Below are positions 1-11,704 of a DNA stretch of 64,000 bases, one piece after another. Below the pieces are notes generated by a model. It saw nothing but the letters and a program-made list of their open reading frames with translations. It made no database searches and was not told the DNA's origin. This DNA is from Ifrita kowaldi. Its lineage: Eukaryota; Chordata; Aves; Passeriformes; Cinclosomatidae. The first letter of the stretch is position 1. Every line of letters starts with the position of its first letter. The stretch lies in contig VZRS01007545.1 in NCBI GenBank assembly GCA_013398055.1, positions 248,001 to 312,000 on the forward strand. The letters are read 5' to 3'. The position numbers and the translations under genes are program-made.

Positions 1-3000
1 GGGGTTGTGGGAGGGTATTTTAAGGCTTGGTTTTATTTCTCATTATCCTATTCTGATTTGATTGTTAATAAATTAAACTAATTTTCCTGAGTGGAGTCTG
101 TTTTGCCTATGACAGTAGCTGGTGAGTGATCTCTCCATGTCCTTATCTCAATCCATGAACATTTCATTATATTTTCTCTCCTGTGTCCAAATGAGGAGGG
201 GAGAGATAGAGCAGCTTTGGTGGAAAGCCCCATCCAGCCAGGGCCAACCTGGCGCAGTCATATAACGCTGGTACTTGCAGGTACAGGTAAATCAGAAGCA
301 CTTTTGTGCTGTCTCAACAGCAGTTTACTGCTCAGATCCGCTCAGTTATGCTGCTGTTGTCTTAGGTATTGTCCCAAATGTGCATGAGAATCAGGTCCCC
401 TGGGGGTAAAAACTCAATTAAAAAAAGAAAGTACTCTTTGATTCTAGAAGGATAACACACTGCCCAGTGTAAAAAAATGAGCCACTGCGGTGACAGACTG
501 TGTCAGGTGAAAGATGAGCATTCAGCATAGACAGCCGATGGAAATCATTCTTATATTTCATTGACACATTCTTCAATGGTGCCACTGAAGAAGACTAGCT
601 ATCTCAAAAAAGAAGCCACATATGAAAAAATATGACAGCATTTAGTGGGGGTTTCAGTCAGGACTATTTTACTTTTTAAAATCAATCTCTACTTTTGCCA
701 TTTGCCATCTTCCACTCAAATTTTTTTCTAGGGTATTTTGTCTATGATTACATTTATTCTTAAAGTCTGTTAGGCAGTGACATAAGTGTGGTGTGATTTA
801 TTAACTTGCTTTATGGTATATCCCGGAGTGTAGGGACCCATGATAAAAGTGATTATATGAACATAGAGAAGATGAAATGAACAAGGTAGACAACACTGTG
901 ACAAGAAACTCAAATCTGGGAAATGTTATTTCTTGCATGACAAGAATTAAACAAAAACCCTTATCTTCTGAAACTTAGGCCATAGGAGTTTCCTGTTGCC
1001 CTATGTTTTACAGAGGATATAGCCCAGATTAGTCCCCTCATAACCATCAATCATTATTCAGGATTTTTTTTCTGATTTCCACTCCTTGCATTTGTTTTAC
1101 TGGAGAACAGTGCATAATCAGCTTCCCTTTTTGCCACCAGTAACACCAGGAATACTAATGTAGTCCTACTAAGCAGAACTGGTAGTATGTCTCAAAACTT
1201 GAAGCATCTGCTGGCCGCTGTCCTCAGTGGAAGTTCTGGTGCCGCTGCTGTGAAGGTTTGATGTGGTCTCAAACAGCGACTGGTGCCCTCATGGGCATGG
1301 CAGTTCAGCTGCTAGGCTGGTATAGGCTTTATGCTGACATGCTGAAAAACATGGTTTTTATTTTGTAGGACTGGCAGGGCTGGCACCATCAGATTTGCAT
1401 AATTAAGCACTGTTTCTCTTTCTTCTTCCCTCACTGTTTCTTTAAAATTTTCCTCTTTCAGAGCTTATCTTTCTTGTTCCAGTCACTCTATTATTTCCTC
1501 TTCTGCTGAAGGAGTAAAAGATACCTTCTTTATTATTCCCCAATGTGGCTGTTTAACATTCTCAAGGAAGAAAATGCCCAGAGTCTAATCTGTGGTGACT
1601 CCTGCACTGGGGGCAACCAGCACAAAGGCTGAAGATGGGCATAGGGCACTCCTTAAGACCTGAAAAATTATGTCTGGGACATAAACTGTGCCCAGATTTT
1701 GTGCACGTCCTATGAATTTGGTTAAGTTTATGTCTTCACATATTTAAAAATGCAAAAAGTGTCACATCAAATCAGACCAAAATAACCTCTCTCTGACAAT
1801 GGCCATTAGCAAATGCATAGAGAAAAAAATTGCAGGAAGCAAGATATAGACAGGCTTATGTTTTAGCAGCCTCTGGCCAGTTTAGAGAACTCTTAGCCAG
1901 AGGTTGCGTCCATGTTCAACATCCATCAACAAATTTAACCTTCATGAATCTGTTCTTGAACCTATTCATAATTCAGATGACCACACTATTTTCTGACAAT
2001 CTGTTTCACAATTCCTGCTGTGTGGAAAAACACTGCATTTTTCTTGTTTTGAAGCTTCTACCTGCTCATTTTACTGAGCTCTTGCAGCTCTTCAGAAATA
2101 CTTCATCCAGCACAGAACTTTGCATCTGATGAATAGGAAGGCCTTATGTGAATCTGTAAATTGCATACTTTCCCCATGCAAATGTAAAAAATTCATATGG
2201 ATATTTAGAGTACTTAACGTCAGTCAATACTAATGTATGATTCCCAAGTGCATTTCTCATAATTTTTAATGATTTTGATATTGTAGTCAGTGCTGCTGAT
2301 GTACTTTAAAGAATAGTAGTCTGTATTTCATTACAAACAGACACCTCCCTTTAGGCCCGAATCCTATTACCTTGTTTTTATTCTCATAGTGATATTTTAT
2401 TGTTTTCTTTCCAATAAATAGTAAAGACTTTACCTGGTGACCATCTGGATAACAGTGATGTTCAACATTTTGCCCTATGAGGGATTTCAAGAGGGACAAC
2501 AGAGAAAATGCTTGGAAAATTAGGTCCTGGTGGGAAATGAATACATTAAACCTGGTGCTTAGGGATCTAAGCACCTCTCCCACTGATGTTGACCTCCATG
2601 GAGTATGTTAGTACCTCAATGATAATATAAGGTGCACTAAATAGTAGCTTCAAGTTCCACATATGCTCTTTGCCCCTCTATGGTCCAGTGTTCCACTTGT
2701 CACAAGTCATATCTTGATGGTGTTCTCTTTCCTGGGACAATAAGGAAAAAGCATGGTGAAAACTGGTGGGGGAACACTGGTGTGACAAACTTGAATGATG
2801 GGATCTGGTGAAGGATTAGGTTTCTGTGAAGATTAGGGAAATGCTGCAAGAATTTCTAGTGGAAAAGGTTTAAGAAGAGGTCCATTACACTGCGAGCGCT
2901 GAAACCACTTCATCCTTATAAATCAATTAATTTCCCCCCTCTCAAGACCCAGATCTAAAACAAACTGTGGAAAAAAACCTGCACAAAAACCACTGAAAAT

Positions 3001-3020
3001 TCTGCCCCTAGATAGATACT
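1..3020. other. AT-rich non-coding stretch
   Basis: No gene, recognisable transposon or RNA gene was seen. Open frames are short and have no familiar motifs. A donor-like GTGAGTGA follows position 120 but has no convincing exon upstream. Likely intergenic or intronic. Confidence 0.6.
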
Positions 3021-3023
3021 TAC

Positions 3024-3110
3024 CTCAACATTTAAAACATGCAAGGTATTCTGTGAGCTCAAATCCATAGGTTTCTTGTTGCAGTTTCGTGTTAAAAAAA
3101 TTGTCATTGT
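3024..3110 (-). other. candidate internal exon (or decoy exon)
   Basis: Read on the minus strand, a pyrimidine-rich acceptor ending CTTTTTCAG is followed by 87 bases. These are open in one frame only (29 codons, phase 0 to 0), and then comes a donor reading GAG/GTAAGTATC, a near-perfect U1 match. The peptide (it contains LTRNCNKKPMDLSS) is not one I recognise. No partner exon or promoter is visible nearby. Such decoy exons occur by chance in vertebrate introns, so this rests on splice-signal quality alone. Confidence 0.2.
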
Positions 3111-5490
3111 CTGAAAAAGAATTGTATCTTTTGTTGCCTAAGACAGCAGCCTTCCTACATGCATTTAAGATGGCTATAGATGATGTACAAATTCTGCCTT
3201 TCCCTTTTATTCTACCTGTTCCTCTCAGGACTGTCAGTAGAAAAACCTATCAGCATCATGAAAACAAAACAAAGTGATGAAAATAAATACTCAGCAAGAG
3301 CGTAGCTGACCACTGTGAACAAAAAAGTGTGAGATAGAAGAAACCAGACTGTCTTTAATGTTAGCAAGTCTTCCATAACTGTTTTTCTCCTTCATTGTGA
3401 AAGGCTCTATTTATTTTTCCATACAGGAGAAATTTCTGAATATTTCTGATAGAGTCTATTCAGGAAATGAAGGCAATAATTACTCTTGTCCTGTGCAAAC
3501 AAGAGTATTGCTTATCTTTTGAGAAGAGACAAGAACACAGTGCGCACAGTGCGCACAGTGTAGCGTATGTGCCTGAAAAATTCAGAAAATTAAAACCTGG
3601 TAATTATTCTAATACAATATATTGGAATGTATGAATTCAAGAGCTAGATATAAGATGTGTTGAACTCTTGAATTTCTAATTTATTTCATGGATGTTGAGG
3701 ACACTCTGTGGTAAATAAATACAAAGAAGAATTTAGGCATCAGGTTTTCCCTTTATTGTGAAGATATTTACATCTAGTAATTTGATTTTATGGAACTACC
3801 ACTCAACAGCTGCTTTAACCCCAAAACCAGACAAATTTACACAGGCTATTTTTCATTAGAAAATATCCTTTGAGCCTAAAATTATATTTCTTGGCATACT
3901 CAGAATGGTTGCATACTGTGTCAGTTTGCATAGGACTGTTATTGAACAGTCATTGTAATCTTCAATATAGATAGTCTTCCACAGGAATAAAACTGTTTGG
4001 CTGTCTTTAAGTGCACCTGCCAACTTTGGCCTTATAACAGATACTTCTGGGGGTGGAAGTGGTGCTCTCTTATTTTCCCACAGTAGAGAGAGTAATTTAA
4101 CAGTTGGAGTGCTTAGCTACTTTGTGAAAAATCTACATTCATCTCCCTCTTCCTGTAGGAAGTTAAAGCATGTCTCATCCTCTTTTTTTTTTTTCCCTGG
4201 CATATAATGTGACTGCCGTAGGCCCTCCTTTGTTGGTACCATGAAGGTTTCCAGTTAAAGTTTCCTTTGGAGGAAGAAGATTTGTGTTCAAAACCTTGCT
4301 TAAAGGAAATCAATATTAAATATTAAAAAGCTGCTGGAACAGGAACTGGATACCTACTGGTCCCCTCTTACATGAAGGGCATTAATCACCACATCAGAGT
4401 CATGTTTCTGGATGGGCTTCTGTCTTGCTCAGTGAATATTCAATTATTCTATGAAAAGTGGAATTGCAAGTAGTCAACTTGGAATACTGCTTTGAGCTTC
4501 ATTTTCCAGAAAGCATCTAAAAGATAAGTGGTGCAAAACCTATTTTTAGCTTATTTCTGGAAATAATCAATAGCTTTTATCACTAGGGACTTAACAATCA
4601 CCATATTATGCCCATCACATAAATCTACAGTCTTATAAAGAGAGGTAAGCTACTATCATGAAGATTGATTAATTTGTCCTGTGGTTCATATTTATTTAAA
4701 ACCTAGGTAAGATATTTTGTTTTTCTAGTAAAACATTTGCAATGCCATTTAAGTTATATCTGCCACATCTCTGCTGGAATCATCATTGATATTGGAGAGA
4801 TGAAAAAATTTAGGTCTAGATATAGCACTCCCCTTTGAAATTTACATGCATTAGTCTTACAGTGCCCAGTTACCATGGTAATGAATATAGTATAAATACA
4901 TGTGTGCACATGTGTCTCAGAGAGAGAGGGAGACAGAATTCAGTGATTTGAATCTCTTGTGGAAGTAGTACCGTAGTTACCATTCACTATTCTCCAAGTT
5001 TTGACCATTTTTCTAATAATGCAAAAAACTTTCCCTTTGTTTATAAATGCAGCAGTCACAGCAAGCTCCTGCCACACAGCACGATGCACGTCTGGAATAC
5101 TTCACCCTAACCCACTGAAGTTCAGCAGCTCGAGTCCATGACCTTGAACTTCCACCAGGGATTTCTGAAACACTGGAGTGATGTGCTGGCAGTGTATTGC
5201 CTCGCTTATTAAATGCAACATTACATGGATTTTCACCTCAAGACACAAGGAGTCATGTAGTCGAGACTGGAGGACACAGATGTGTAAATTTATCACCAAG
5301 TCCATTTCCCTCTGGATGACACATTGCATTTTGGCTCCCTGTAAACAGAAGCATGCATTTAGAAAAGCTTTTGATAGCTATTTGTTGTGCTAAGGAATAG
5401 GGCACCCTGGAAAGTTCTTCCCCACCACCATGAATTTAATGTGACCGAAATAACTTTAATTTTACCACTCTATACTGACAACAAGAGTTT
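3111..5490. other. AT-rich non-coding stretch
   Basis: No gene was recognised. It contains a short 9-bp tandem motif (CAGTGCGCA, about 2.5 copies, near 3537-3560) and a T homopolymer near 4182-4194. Small overlapping frames on both strands at 5102-5611 have no family resemblance. Confidence 0.6.
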
Positions 5491-5496
5491 GTTCTA

Positions 5497-5516
5497 TTTT
5501 ACTACATGTAGTAAAA
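5497..5516. repeat. 20-bp perfect palindrome
   Basis: The 20 bases equal their own reverse complement, centred on ACATGT. The next bases outward do not pair. It could extrude as a small cruciform or bind a dimeric factor, but it lies in AT-rich DNA where such palindromes also arise by chance. Confidence 0.9.
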
Positions 5517-5789
5517 CAGCACATACAAAAGGGCACCAAAAAAATCAAAATACACCACAACAAAAAAAGGTATGCTTTTATTTGGGATTTTTTCATCAAA
5601 ATCAGTTTTAAAAATCAGCGTTTAGACAGCTATAAGGAGCCCAGAGGGACAGAAGACTATTTACTGACACAGTTTAAACTAGATCTATCTAGGAATGATT
5701 TTTTTCCGATTGAAAAAAAGGAAGTAATTTTTCAAAAACAATTAAAGACAGTTCAAGAACTGTACATCAGTGAAATTAACAAGGATTGT

Positions 5790-6200
5790 GGGGAAAATTA
5801 AACTACCATAAGGAAGTGTGAAAGAACAGCTTGAAAATCAGTTTGATTAAGGATAACCAGCATAGATTCAGTCAAGAGAGGTCATGCTTAACTAACCTGA
5901 TAGAGTTCTTTGAAGATATTGCTGCCACTGTAGATAAGGGAAATTCAATAGATGTAGTCTACTTGTAGGTTTGACAAGGCACCACATCTGAGATTAATGT
6001 CTAAGAGAAATCATCATGGAAGAAAAGAAACTGTGGGATGGAAAACTAGCTTAACTAGGCCACAAATGGAAAATCTGGGCAGTTTCTGAGGAGTCAGTGT
6101 TGGGCCTTCTGTTATTCATGATTATGTATGTCTGAATGTAAATAGGGGGGAAGAGAATTTGTAGCTTATGCGGAATCCTAAAGCATAGCAAGAAGTTCAG
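5790..6200 (+). mobile_element. decayed CR1/L3-type LINE, reverse-transcriptase fragment
   Basis: Conceptual translation from about 5852 gives RSCLTNLIEFFEDI followed by a V-D-x-G and DVVYL segment. This is the palm-region block of CR1/L3 reverse transcriptases before the first catalytic aspartate. It is then broken by stops (codon TAG after VVYL). At 6091-6117 the frame reads ESVLGLLLF, matching the family's QGSVLGPLLF block. The catalytic YADD motif is degraded: near 6155-6175 only a vague remnant remains. The element is old, non-functional, in sense orientation, and has no clear 5' or 3' end. Whether it is CR1 or the older L3 branch cannot be settled by eye. Confidence 0.75.
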
Positions 6201-8610
6201 AGCAATATGTTCATGTTCAAAAGGTGTTATAGCCTCTATATAACTTGTTTAGCAAAAAAAACCCCAGAATTTTCCTAGGAAAATGCAGAATAATTAATAT
6301 AGAAATACAAAACCACAGCACCGAATACTCACTAAATAAAATAGTCATGCAATATACTAGGCAAGGAAACAAATTGGGAATTATAAAGGAAGTAAACTGA
6401 AGTCATCATGGGAAAGCAGCATTTTAAAACATCAAGATGCAAAGAAAACAAAGCATTTTCATGTTGGGATTCATTGTAGGGAAACAAAGGATATAAGATC
6501 CCAGTAACTGTGAAGAATGTTACAGAACCTCAGGGTTTTTTACTGTAAACCTGGAAAATAGATGATGTTTTCATTATAGTAGGACCCAGGCATTCTAGTC
6601 AAAATTAAGGTACTGTTGTCTCAGGCATACTTATGGGAGAGAGAACCTTCCCGTGCCAAGGAGCTTGTAATAAAAAAAGCTTAACTATAGAGACAAAAGG
6701 AAAAAAAGACACAAAGAACACAATAATTTACCCAAAGAAGGTATGTGTCTAAATTTTGATCTAGGGTTCGTGTTTTGTGCCCCAAGTCAGTATTTTATAT
6801 AATAAGCTACATTATTCTTTTTAGATATAAGGGTTTTGCTTAATATGAGGTAGAAAACCTAGGTGATTACCTTTTTTATGCATATATATATATATATCTA
6901 TATTTAGATATAGAAAATTCTTATTCTGCATTTATTCAGGGCTTAACCTTAGTCACTGATTTCACCGACCCCTACTTAAATTTAGTAAAGATTAGATAAA
7001 ATTCTTAACAAATCTTTATATTCCTTCCTAACTTCAGAGTTTCAGAGCAGAAAGTACATATTCATTTTTGAGGGAAAATAATTAAGTGATATATATATAA
7101 ATACGTTCAGTAGACATTTGGTTTTATGTGAGAAAAATGAGGAAAACAAAGTTAAAATTTGACTGAAATGGTTATTTTTTGATTAAAATGTTCTTCATTC
7201 ATTATGACTTTCTTATGCTCTGAGGTCTTCTAGGAAATAAAATTGTTCTCAGAAGATCAGTGTTTCCCCCTAGTTATGGAAAGTTTCTTTGCCATATGAC
7301 TCAGAGCTTTTAAGTTCATATATTTAATCTTGTTTTTCATACATGCTTTCACTCTTACAGCTAGAACTATAACCAAAAATAGGCTTTGCTGCAACAGCAC
7401 TAGGAGCCCTGGTGCCTAACTTCCAAATATCTGGTCACAAAACCTGAAACTATAAATCTGTGTTAAGCTTTATTCCTTGTTGGGGGAAAACCTAGGCATC
7501 TTGGAATAAAATCATAAATAAGCACTAGGCAGGGTTTTTGTAGCAGTAGATACAATATCCCCTATCCTTTTCTCCTCTGGAAGTATTTCACTCAGCCCTG
7601 TGTGAAGGAGATCCTTCTTTACTGCTAGATCTGCTACTACCACACCCTCCTAGCTTTCCTCGTCTTCCTAAACCATAAGACAAGCAATTATCATTTTAAT
7701 TTTAAGGTATGATAAGGCAGAGGGTCTTATCTGCTGTTCGGTGCAATGCACTTACAGACCCAGCACCTGCATTGCTTCAGTACCTACATCTCTCAGGACA
7801 GAGGGAACAGACCAGAAAGTGCCTTCATTGGGTAACACTTGTTACTAGCCAAAACAGACAGGCAACCTTAGCATCTCCGTGCAACATACATTCAGTGACT
7901 ATGCCTATACACCAAATTGCATGAAATCTCAGTCCAAGGTTGACCATTCTTTGCTCTGATAGCACATAAGGTCCTGTCTGGTGCTAACTATAGATCCTGC
8001 TCCTAAACCCTTTATCTTACTGTTTATATAGTTTAGGCTCATGTAAAATACTACTGATCTTCTGGTGTAAGCAAGTTTTACTCAGCGTGAGTTTTGCAAT
8101 GAGAATGTGAGTCAAGGAAGATATTTATGGCCTTAGTTCAGTAATTGTTCTGAAGTGACTCACCTATTGTAGCAGTTGCAGCCACTATTAAAGAATTCAC
8201 TGTTCATAGGGAAAGGTGCAGTTGGAAGGCAAGGAACTCCCAGGAGCTTGGGTCAAGGAAATTTTCGGTGTCTGTCTCATCTCATGTCAATCCTGGACAT
8301 AAACACAGGTGGGAGCAGGGGACACGGATCTCTTTTAGGGCTTGTTTCACTTAGACCAAAACAGTTCAAAAGTGATACAGTTGATTTGGGAGAGAATAAC
8401 AGTATCCTACTGATCTGGTGGTGTTCCACGGAAAGTTTGGGACTCTTAGTGTCCCATAAAAATTTTTACACTTGATACGTGGGAGTTATTGGAAAAAGCT
8501 CAAGCCTCATATATTTTAGGCGCTGAAAGGTTGAGGCAGAAATTGTTTCAAGGTATAGAGTTGTGGACTTGTTCCATTTAAGCCCTCACCTTGTTTTCAG
8601 CAAAGAGGTT
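6201..8610. other. AT-rich non-coding stretch with TA microsatellite
   Basis: Nothing coding was recognised. A (TA)n run with TATC/TAGATA interruptions lies at about 6880-6912 and a shorter one near 7089-7100. The first few hundred bases may be further LINE decay but show no motif I can place. Confidence 0.55.
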
Positions 8611-8614
8611 GCTG

Positions 8615-8830
8615 CGTTGCTGGTTCAGGAGTGCAGGGCAGTACCCCCAAAGCCCATGAAGTGGGCAGAGGCAGCACTGCCAGCCACAGCCACACCACCC
8701 CCTGAGCCCAGTGGGGAGGCTGGTGCAGGGCTGGCAGGCAGGGATCCCAGTGGGGCACCAGCAGCTAGGGAGGCTCCTTTCCTCCCTCCCTGCTCTGACA
8801 TTCAGAGCCCAAGGGTGTCTGCAGGTGTGA
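8615..8830. other. small GC-richer block
   Basis: This roughly 200-base island of higher GC, rich in CAG, GCC and CCC, stands out from its AT-rich surroundings. It gives a 100-codon plus-strand frame (8563-8865) rich in Pro, Ala and Gly. It has few CpGs, so it is not a CpG island. The peptide has no recognisable domain, and the frame probably reflects composition. It could be an unplaced old repeat or LTR piece. Confidence 0.4.
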
Positions 8831-8837
8831 CTGCTGT

Positions 8838-8891
8838 GAAAGACAAGAACCTGATTTTTAAATAGAAAGACAAGAACCTGATTTTTAAATA
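8838..8891. repeat. perfect 27-bp tandem duplication
   Basis: Positions 8838-8864 and 8865-8891 are identical and directly adjacent. The unit starts GAAAGACAAGAACC. Perfect identity in otherwise drifting DNA suggests a recent slippage or repair event, or an assembly duplication. Confidence 0.95.
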
Positions 8892-9960
8892 AAAAGCTTT
8901 GCTTTTGACTTTACTACAGATACAACTGGAGTTTTTGAAATGATCTTTCTTAGGCATAAAGAAGTGCATTTTAAATTTTCTGATTAGATAATGAGTAATC
9001 CTTTTCTGAACCAAACAGAAATCCAGGTTAGCATCTTGCGGAACAGTTTATATGGAACACTGACAGCAAAAGCTGTTTCTTGAAAAGAAGAAAATGAGTA
9101 CATTTACTTGATGCAGGGTGTAATATCTGAGTCAAGAAGAGGCATAATATTTTCTGTTTACCATTTCTTTCTGTATGTATTTATTCTGTTAACATTGAAG
9201 TCAAGCAAAACATTTTTTTTTTCTTTTTAAATGTCTTGAGACATTTATCACCTGTGTTAGGCAGCTTATTAAATATTTGCTGCTCAAAACACACAGGTTT
9301 AGAGATCTGTCTTAGATATTTATATAAAAACAGGCAAATGACTTTCAGGTCATGCTCACCAACCATATTTAATTAAAAAAGAAAGTTGATAAATTGTTTT
9401 CTGTGGCAAGACAGCACAAAGGTAAAATCAGATTTCAAGTGAAGAGATCTGTTGTTTATGTGGCAGCTTTCCTGGCTTTTCCCAGTTAATATTCTTAAAG
9501 AAATGAGCAGGCTGAAAAAGTTGTAAAACCCTAGTATCTTTATAACTTCGCTTTTCCTAGCAAGGTCCTTAAGCTTTTGTAACTCATAAAAGCAAAGGTA
9601 TCACCACAGGAGTGTTTAGGGACCAGAAGGTAATAAAATCTCACAGTGCTTCTGCATGGCAGAATTCCCATAATTTCCAAAACATGATTGATCATCAAGA
9701 AAGATTTGCTGTGTGTTTTGTGTGATCTATCCAGACATGATTTTTTATTTTAGAAATCACTTAGATTATTTCTAAATTGTCTCAACTGATCCTATTGTTG
9801 AAAACAATTCCAACAGTTTCAGACATGCTGTATTCATATGATATGTGTAACTCTTTAGTTTGAGAGTGAAGAAACCCACCCTAAAATGCTTAAAGTGGAG
9901 CTGTTGATTGCTTTCAGAAAATACTACTATGACCCTGTCTATGGGTTTTATTAAGATAAC
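8892..9960. other. AT-rich non-coding stretch
   Basis: No gene or repeat was recognised. There is a T-rich homopolymer run near 9210-9230. Confidence 0.6.
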
Positions 9961-9962
9961 AG

Positions 9963-10023
9963 AATTTCACTGGATATCAGATGACAGACTGGGTCAGATA
10001 CCAAACAATCACAGAGTACAAAG
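9963..10023 (+). other. candidate internal exon (or decoy exon)
   Basis: A 61-base segment lies between an acceptor-like AACAG and a good donor, AAAG/GTGAGAT. Frame 0 is open and contains TGYQMTDWVRYQT; a second frame is open too. The polypyrimidine tract upstream is mediocre. I do not recognise the peptide, and no partner exon is evident. Confidence 0.12.
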
Positions 10024-10340
10024 GTGAGATTCCAGAGGGAAAAGTATGCTTACCAACCTGTTATCTTTTCATACACATTTAAAAGTTAACTTACTGGATA
10101 AAAACGCCAACCTTTTGACCGTTCTCTACAGAGAACAGCAACAGTGTCCTGCGGAGCTTGATGAATAGCAAACTAAATTTTTTAAACATAGGATTTAGTG
10201 GTTATAAAATGTTAATCCATCTGGGTGGCTCAGGCATCAAAATCTTATTTTCAAAGTGATTTGGACTTCTAGAGCAAGTCCTGTTAAAGGATTCAAGTGC
10301 TACAATGAGTAGAATCAAAAGACTCTCCCCAGGCATGAGA

Positions 10341-10362
10341 CTCCCTACGTTTGCGTAGGGAG
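10341..10362. repeat. 9-bp GC-rich hairpin
   Basis: CTCCCTACG (10341-10349) and CGTAGGGAG (10354-10362) are perfect reverse complements around a four-base TTTG loop. The stem has six G/C pairs of nine and a CpG in each arm. It is too short for a microRNA precursor. It might be a protein site or a chance stem-loop. Confidence 0.85.
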
Positions 10363-11465
10363 CATTAGACGCCTGAGAACAGTCCCAAGCAGCAGTACAC
10401 TGAATGGGCCTCATCCAGCAGACAGCAATTAGGGAATATTTTGGTCTCAGAACATCAGAAAATCACAATCTTTTTTTACAAGTCAGCTACAGAAACTTCC
10501 CCTGAATGAGGATGCCTGAATGTTTTCTTTACAGAAAACCAGTCAAGGGCACTTTTTAAAGGTTACCAGAAGATGAGGGAGTAATAGCGTAATCTTTACA
10601 CAAGGTGGATTAGTCGTAGAATATTCCAAATGCAATTTCTTTTTGCCATAATAGATTTATATCTATATTTCTCATTCCCATAGAAGTTATTCTAGCCATT
10701 AATCTCAGGCTGAGAGTTGTGCTGTGGTTTGTGCTTCCCATGAAAATATTTTCACTGTGCAGGAAAGAATTCAGGATACCTTGGCTCAGTGAGGCGCATC
10801 TAGAAGTTTGAGAACTCATGTGGTAAGGATGTTTTTTATTTTAACAAACAATTACGGTTCTTCAGAAATAAATAAATCTTGGCAGAACAACTGAATCTTA
10901 GCTTTTCCCATTCCTAAATAAATGTCCAGGTTACCAGATTACATTTTCACATGTCATTCACTTTCCCAAGAGAAGACTGTCTAGGTATGCCATACAGACT
11001 TAGTCACCTTCAAAAGGAGAGGCTGAGGACACGTGTTGTGCTTAGGATACCGTAAAAATGAGGAGATATGGACTTGAATCCCTCTGCCAAAGGGCTTATG
11101 TCCTGGCTGGATAGTGCTTTAACACCAGCAACACCTAAGTAAACTATGCCATAAAGGGAGAAATTACCTTTATTTTGTGTTCAATCTGATCTGTTGAAAT
11201 GCTCTACCAGCACTCATCAGATCATATCTTTCACTTAACATGGATGGAGATCGACTTTCTATATTCGTGTATTCTTTAAGATGGTCAGTATTAAAATGCT
11301 GTTGAGTTTGCCCCAAGGCAGACCAGCATACACTTGGGGTACTCTCATGAGGAAAACATGGTGCTTAGAGGTGAGGTTCCATCAGAGTAATCCTTTGCCC
11401 CCATACTAGTGATTAAGTCCCTTTGTGGAGTTAGTCTTTTGATATTCTAATGACTTTTACTCAGT
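10363..11465. other. AT-rich non-coding stretch
   Basis: No gene, RNA or transposon signature was recognised between the hairpin and the first CR1 copy. Confidence 0.6.
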
Positions 11466-11467
11466 TT

Positions 11468-11700
11468 TTCACAGAATTATAGAATGGTTTGAGTGGGAAG
11501 AGACCTTAGGGATCATTTAATTCCAACTCCACTGCCATGGGCAAGGAACCTTTCACTTAGACCAGGTTGTTTAGAGCCCCATCCAAGCTGAACTTTAATG
11601 CTTCCAAAGGATGGGGCACCCACATCTTCTCTGAGCAACCTGTTCCAGTGCTTCATCACCCTCACAGTTTTTAAAAGTTTTATATCTTTTGATTCCAGGA
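11468..11700 (-). mobile_element. CR1 LINE, 3'-end fragment
   Basis: On the plus strand the sequence begins ACAGAATTATAGAATGG and runs through blocks typical of reversed avian CR1 3' UTRs: AGAGACCTTAGGGATCAT, CCAACTCCACTGCCATGGGCA, GTTTAGAGCCCCATCCAAGC and CTGAGCAACCTGTTCCAGTG. The element's 3' end is therefore at the low coordinate and it lies on the minus strand. It is 5'-truncated near 11700, as most CR1 copies are, and holds no ORF2. Moderate divergence suggests an old insertion. Confidence 0.92.
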
Positions 11701-11704
11701 TTTG

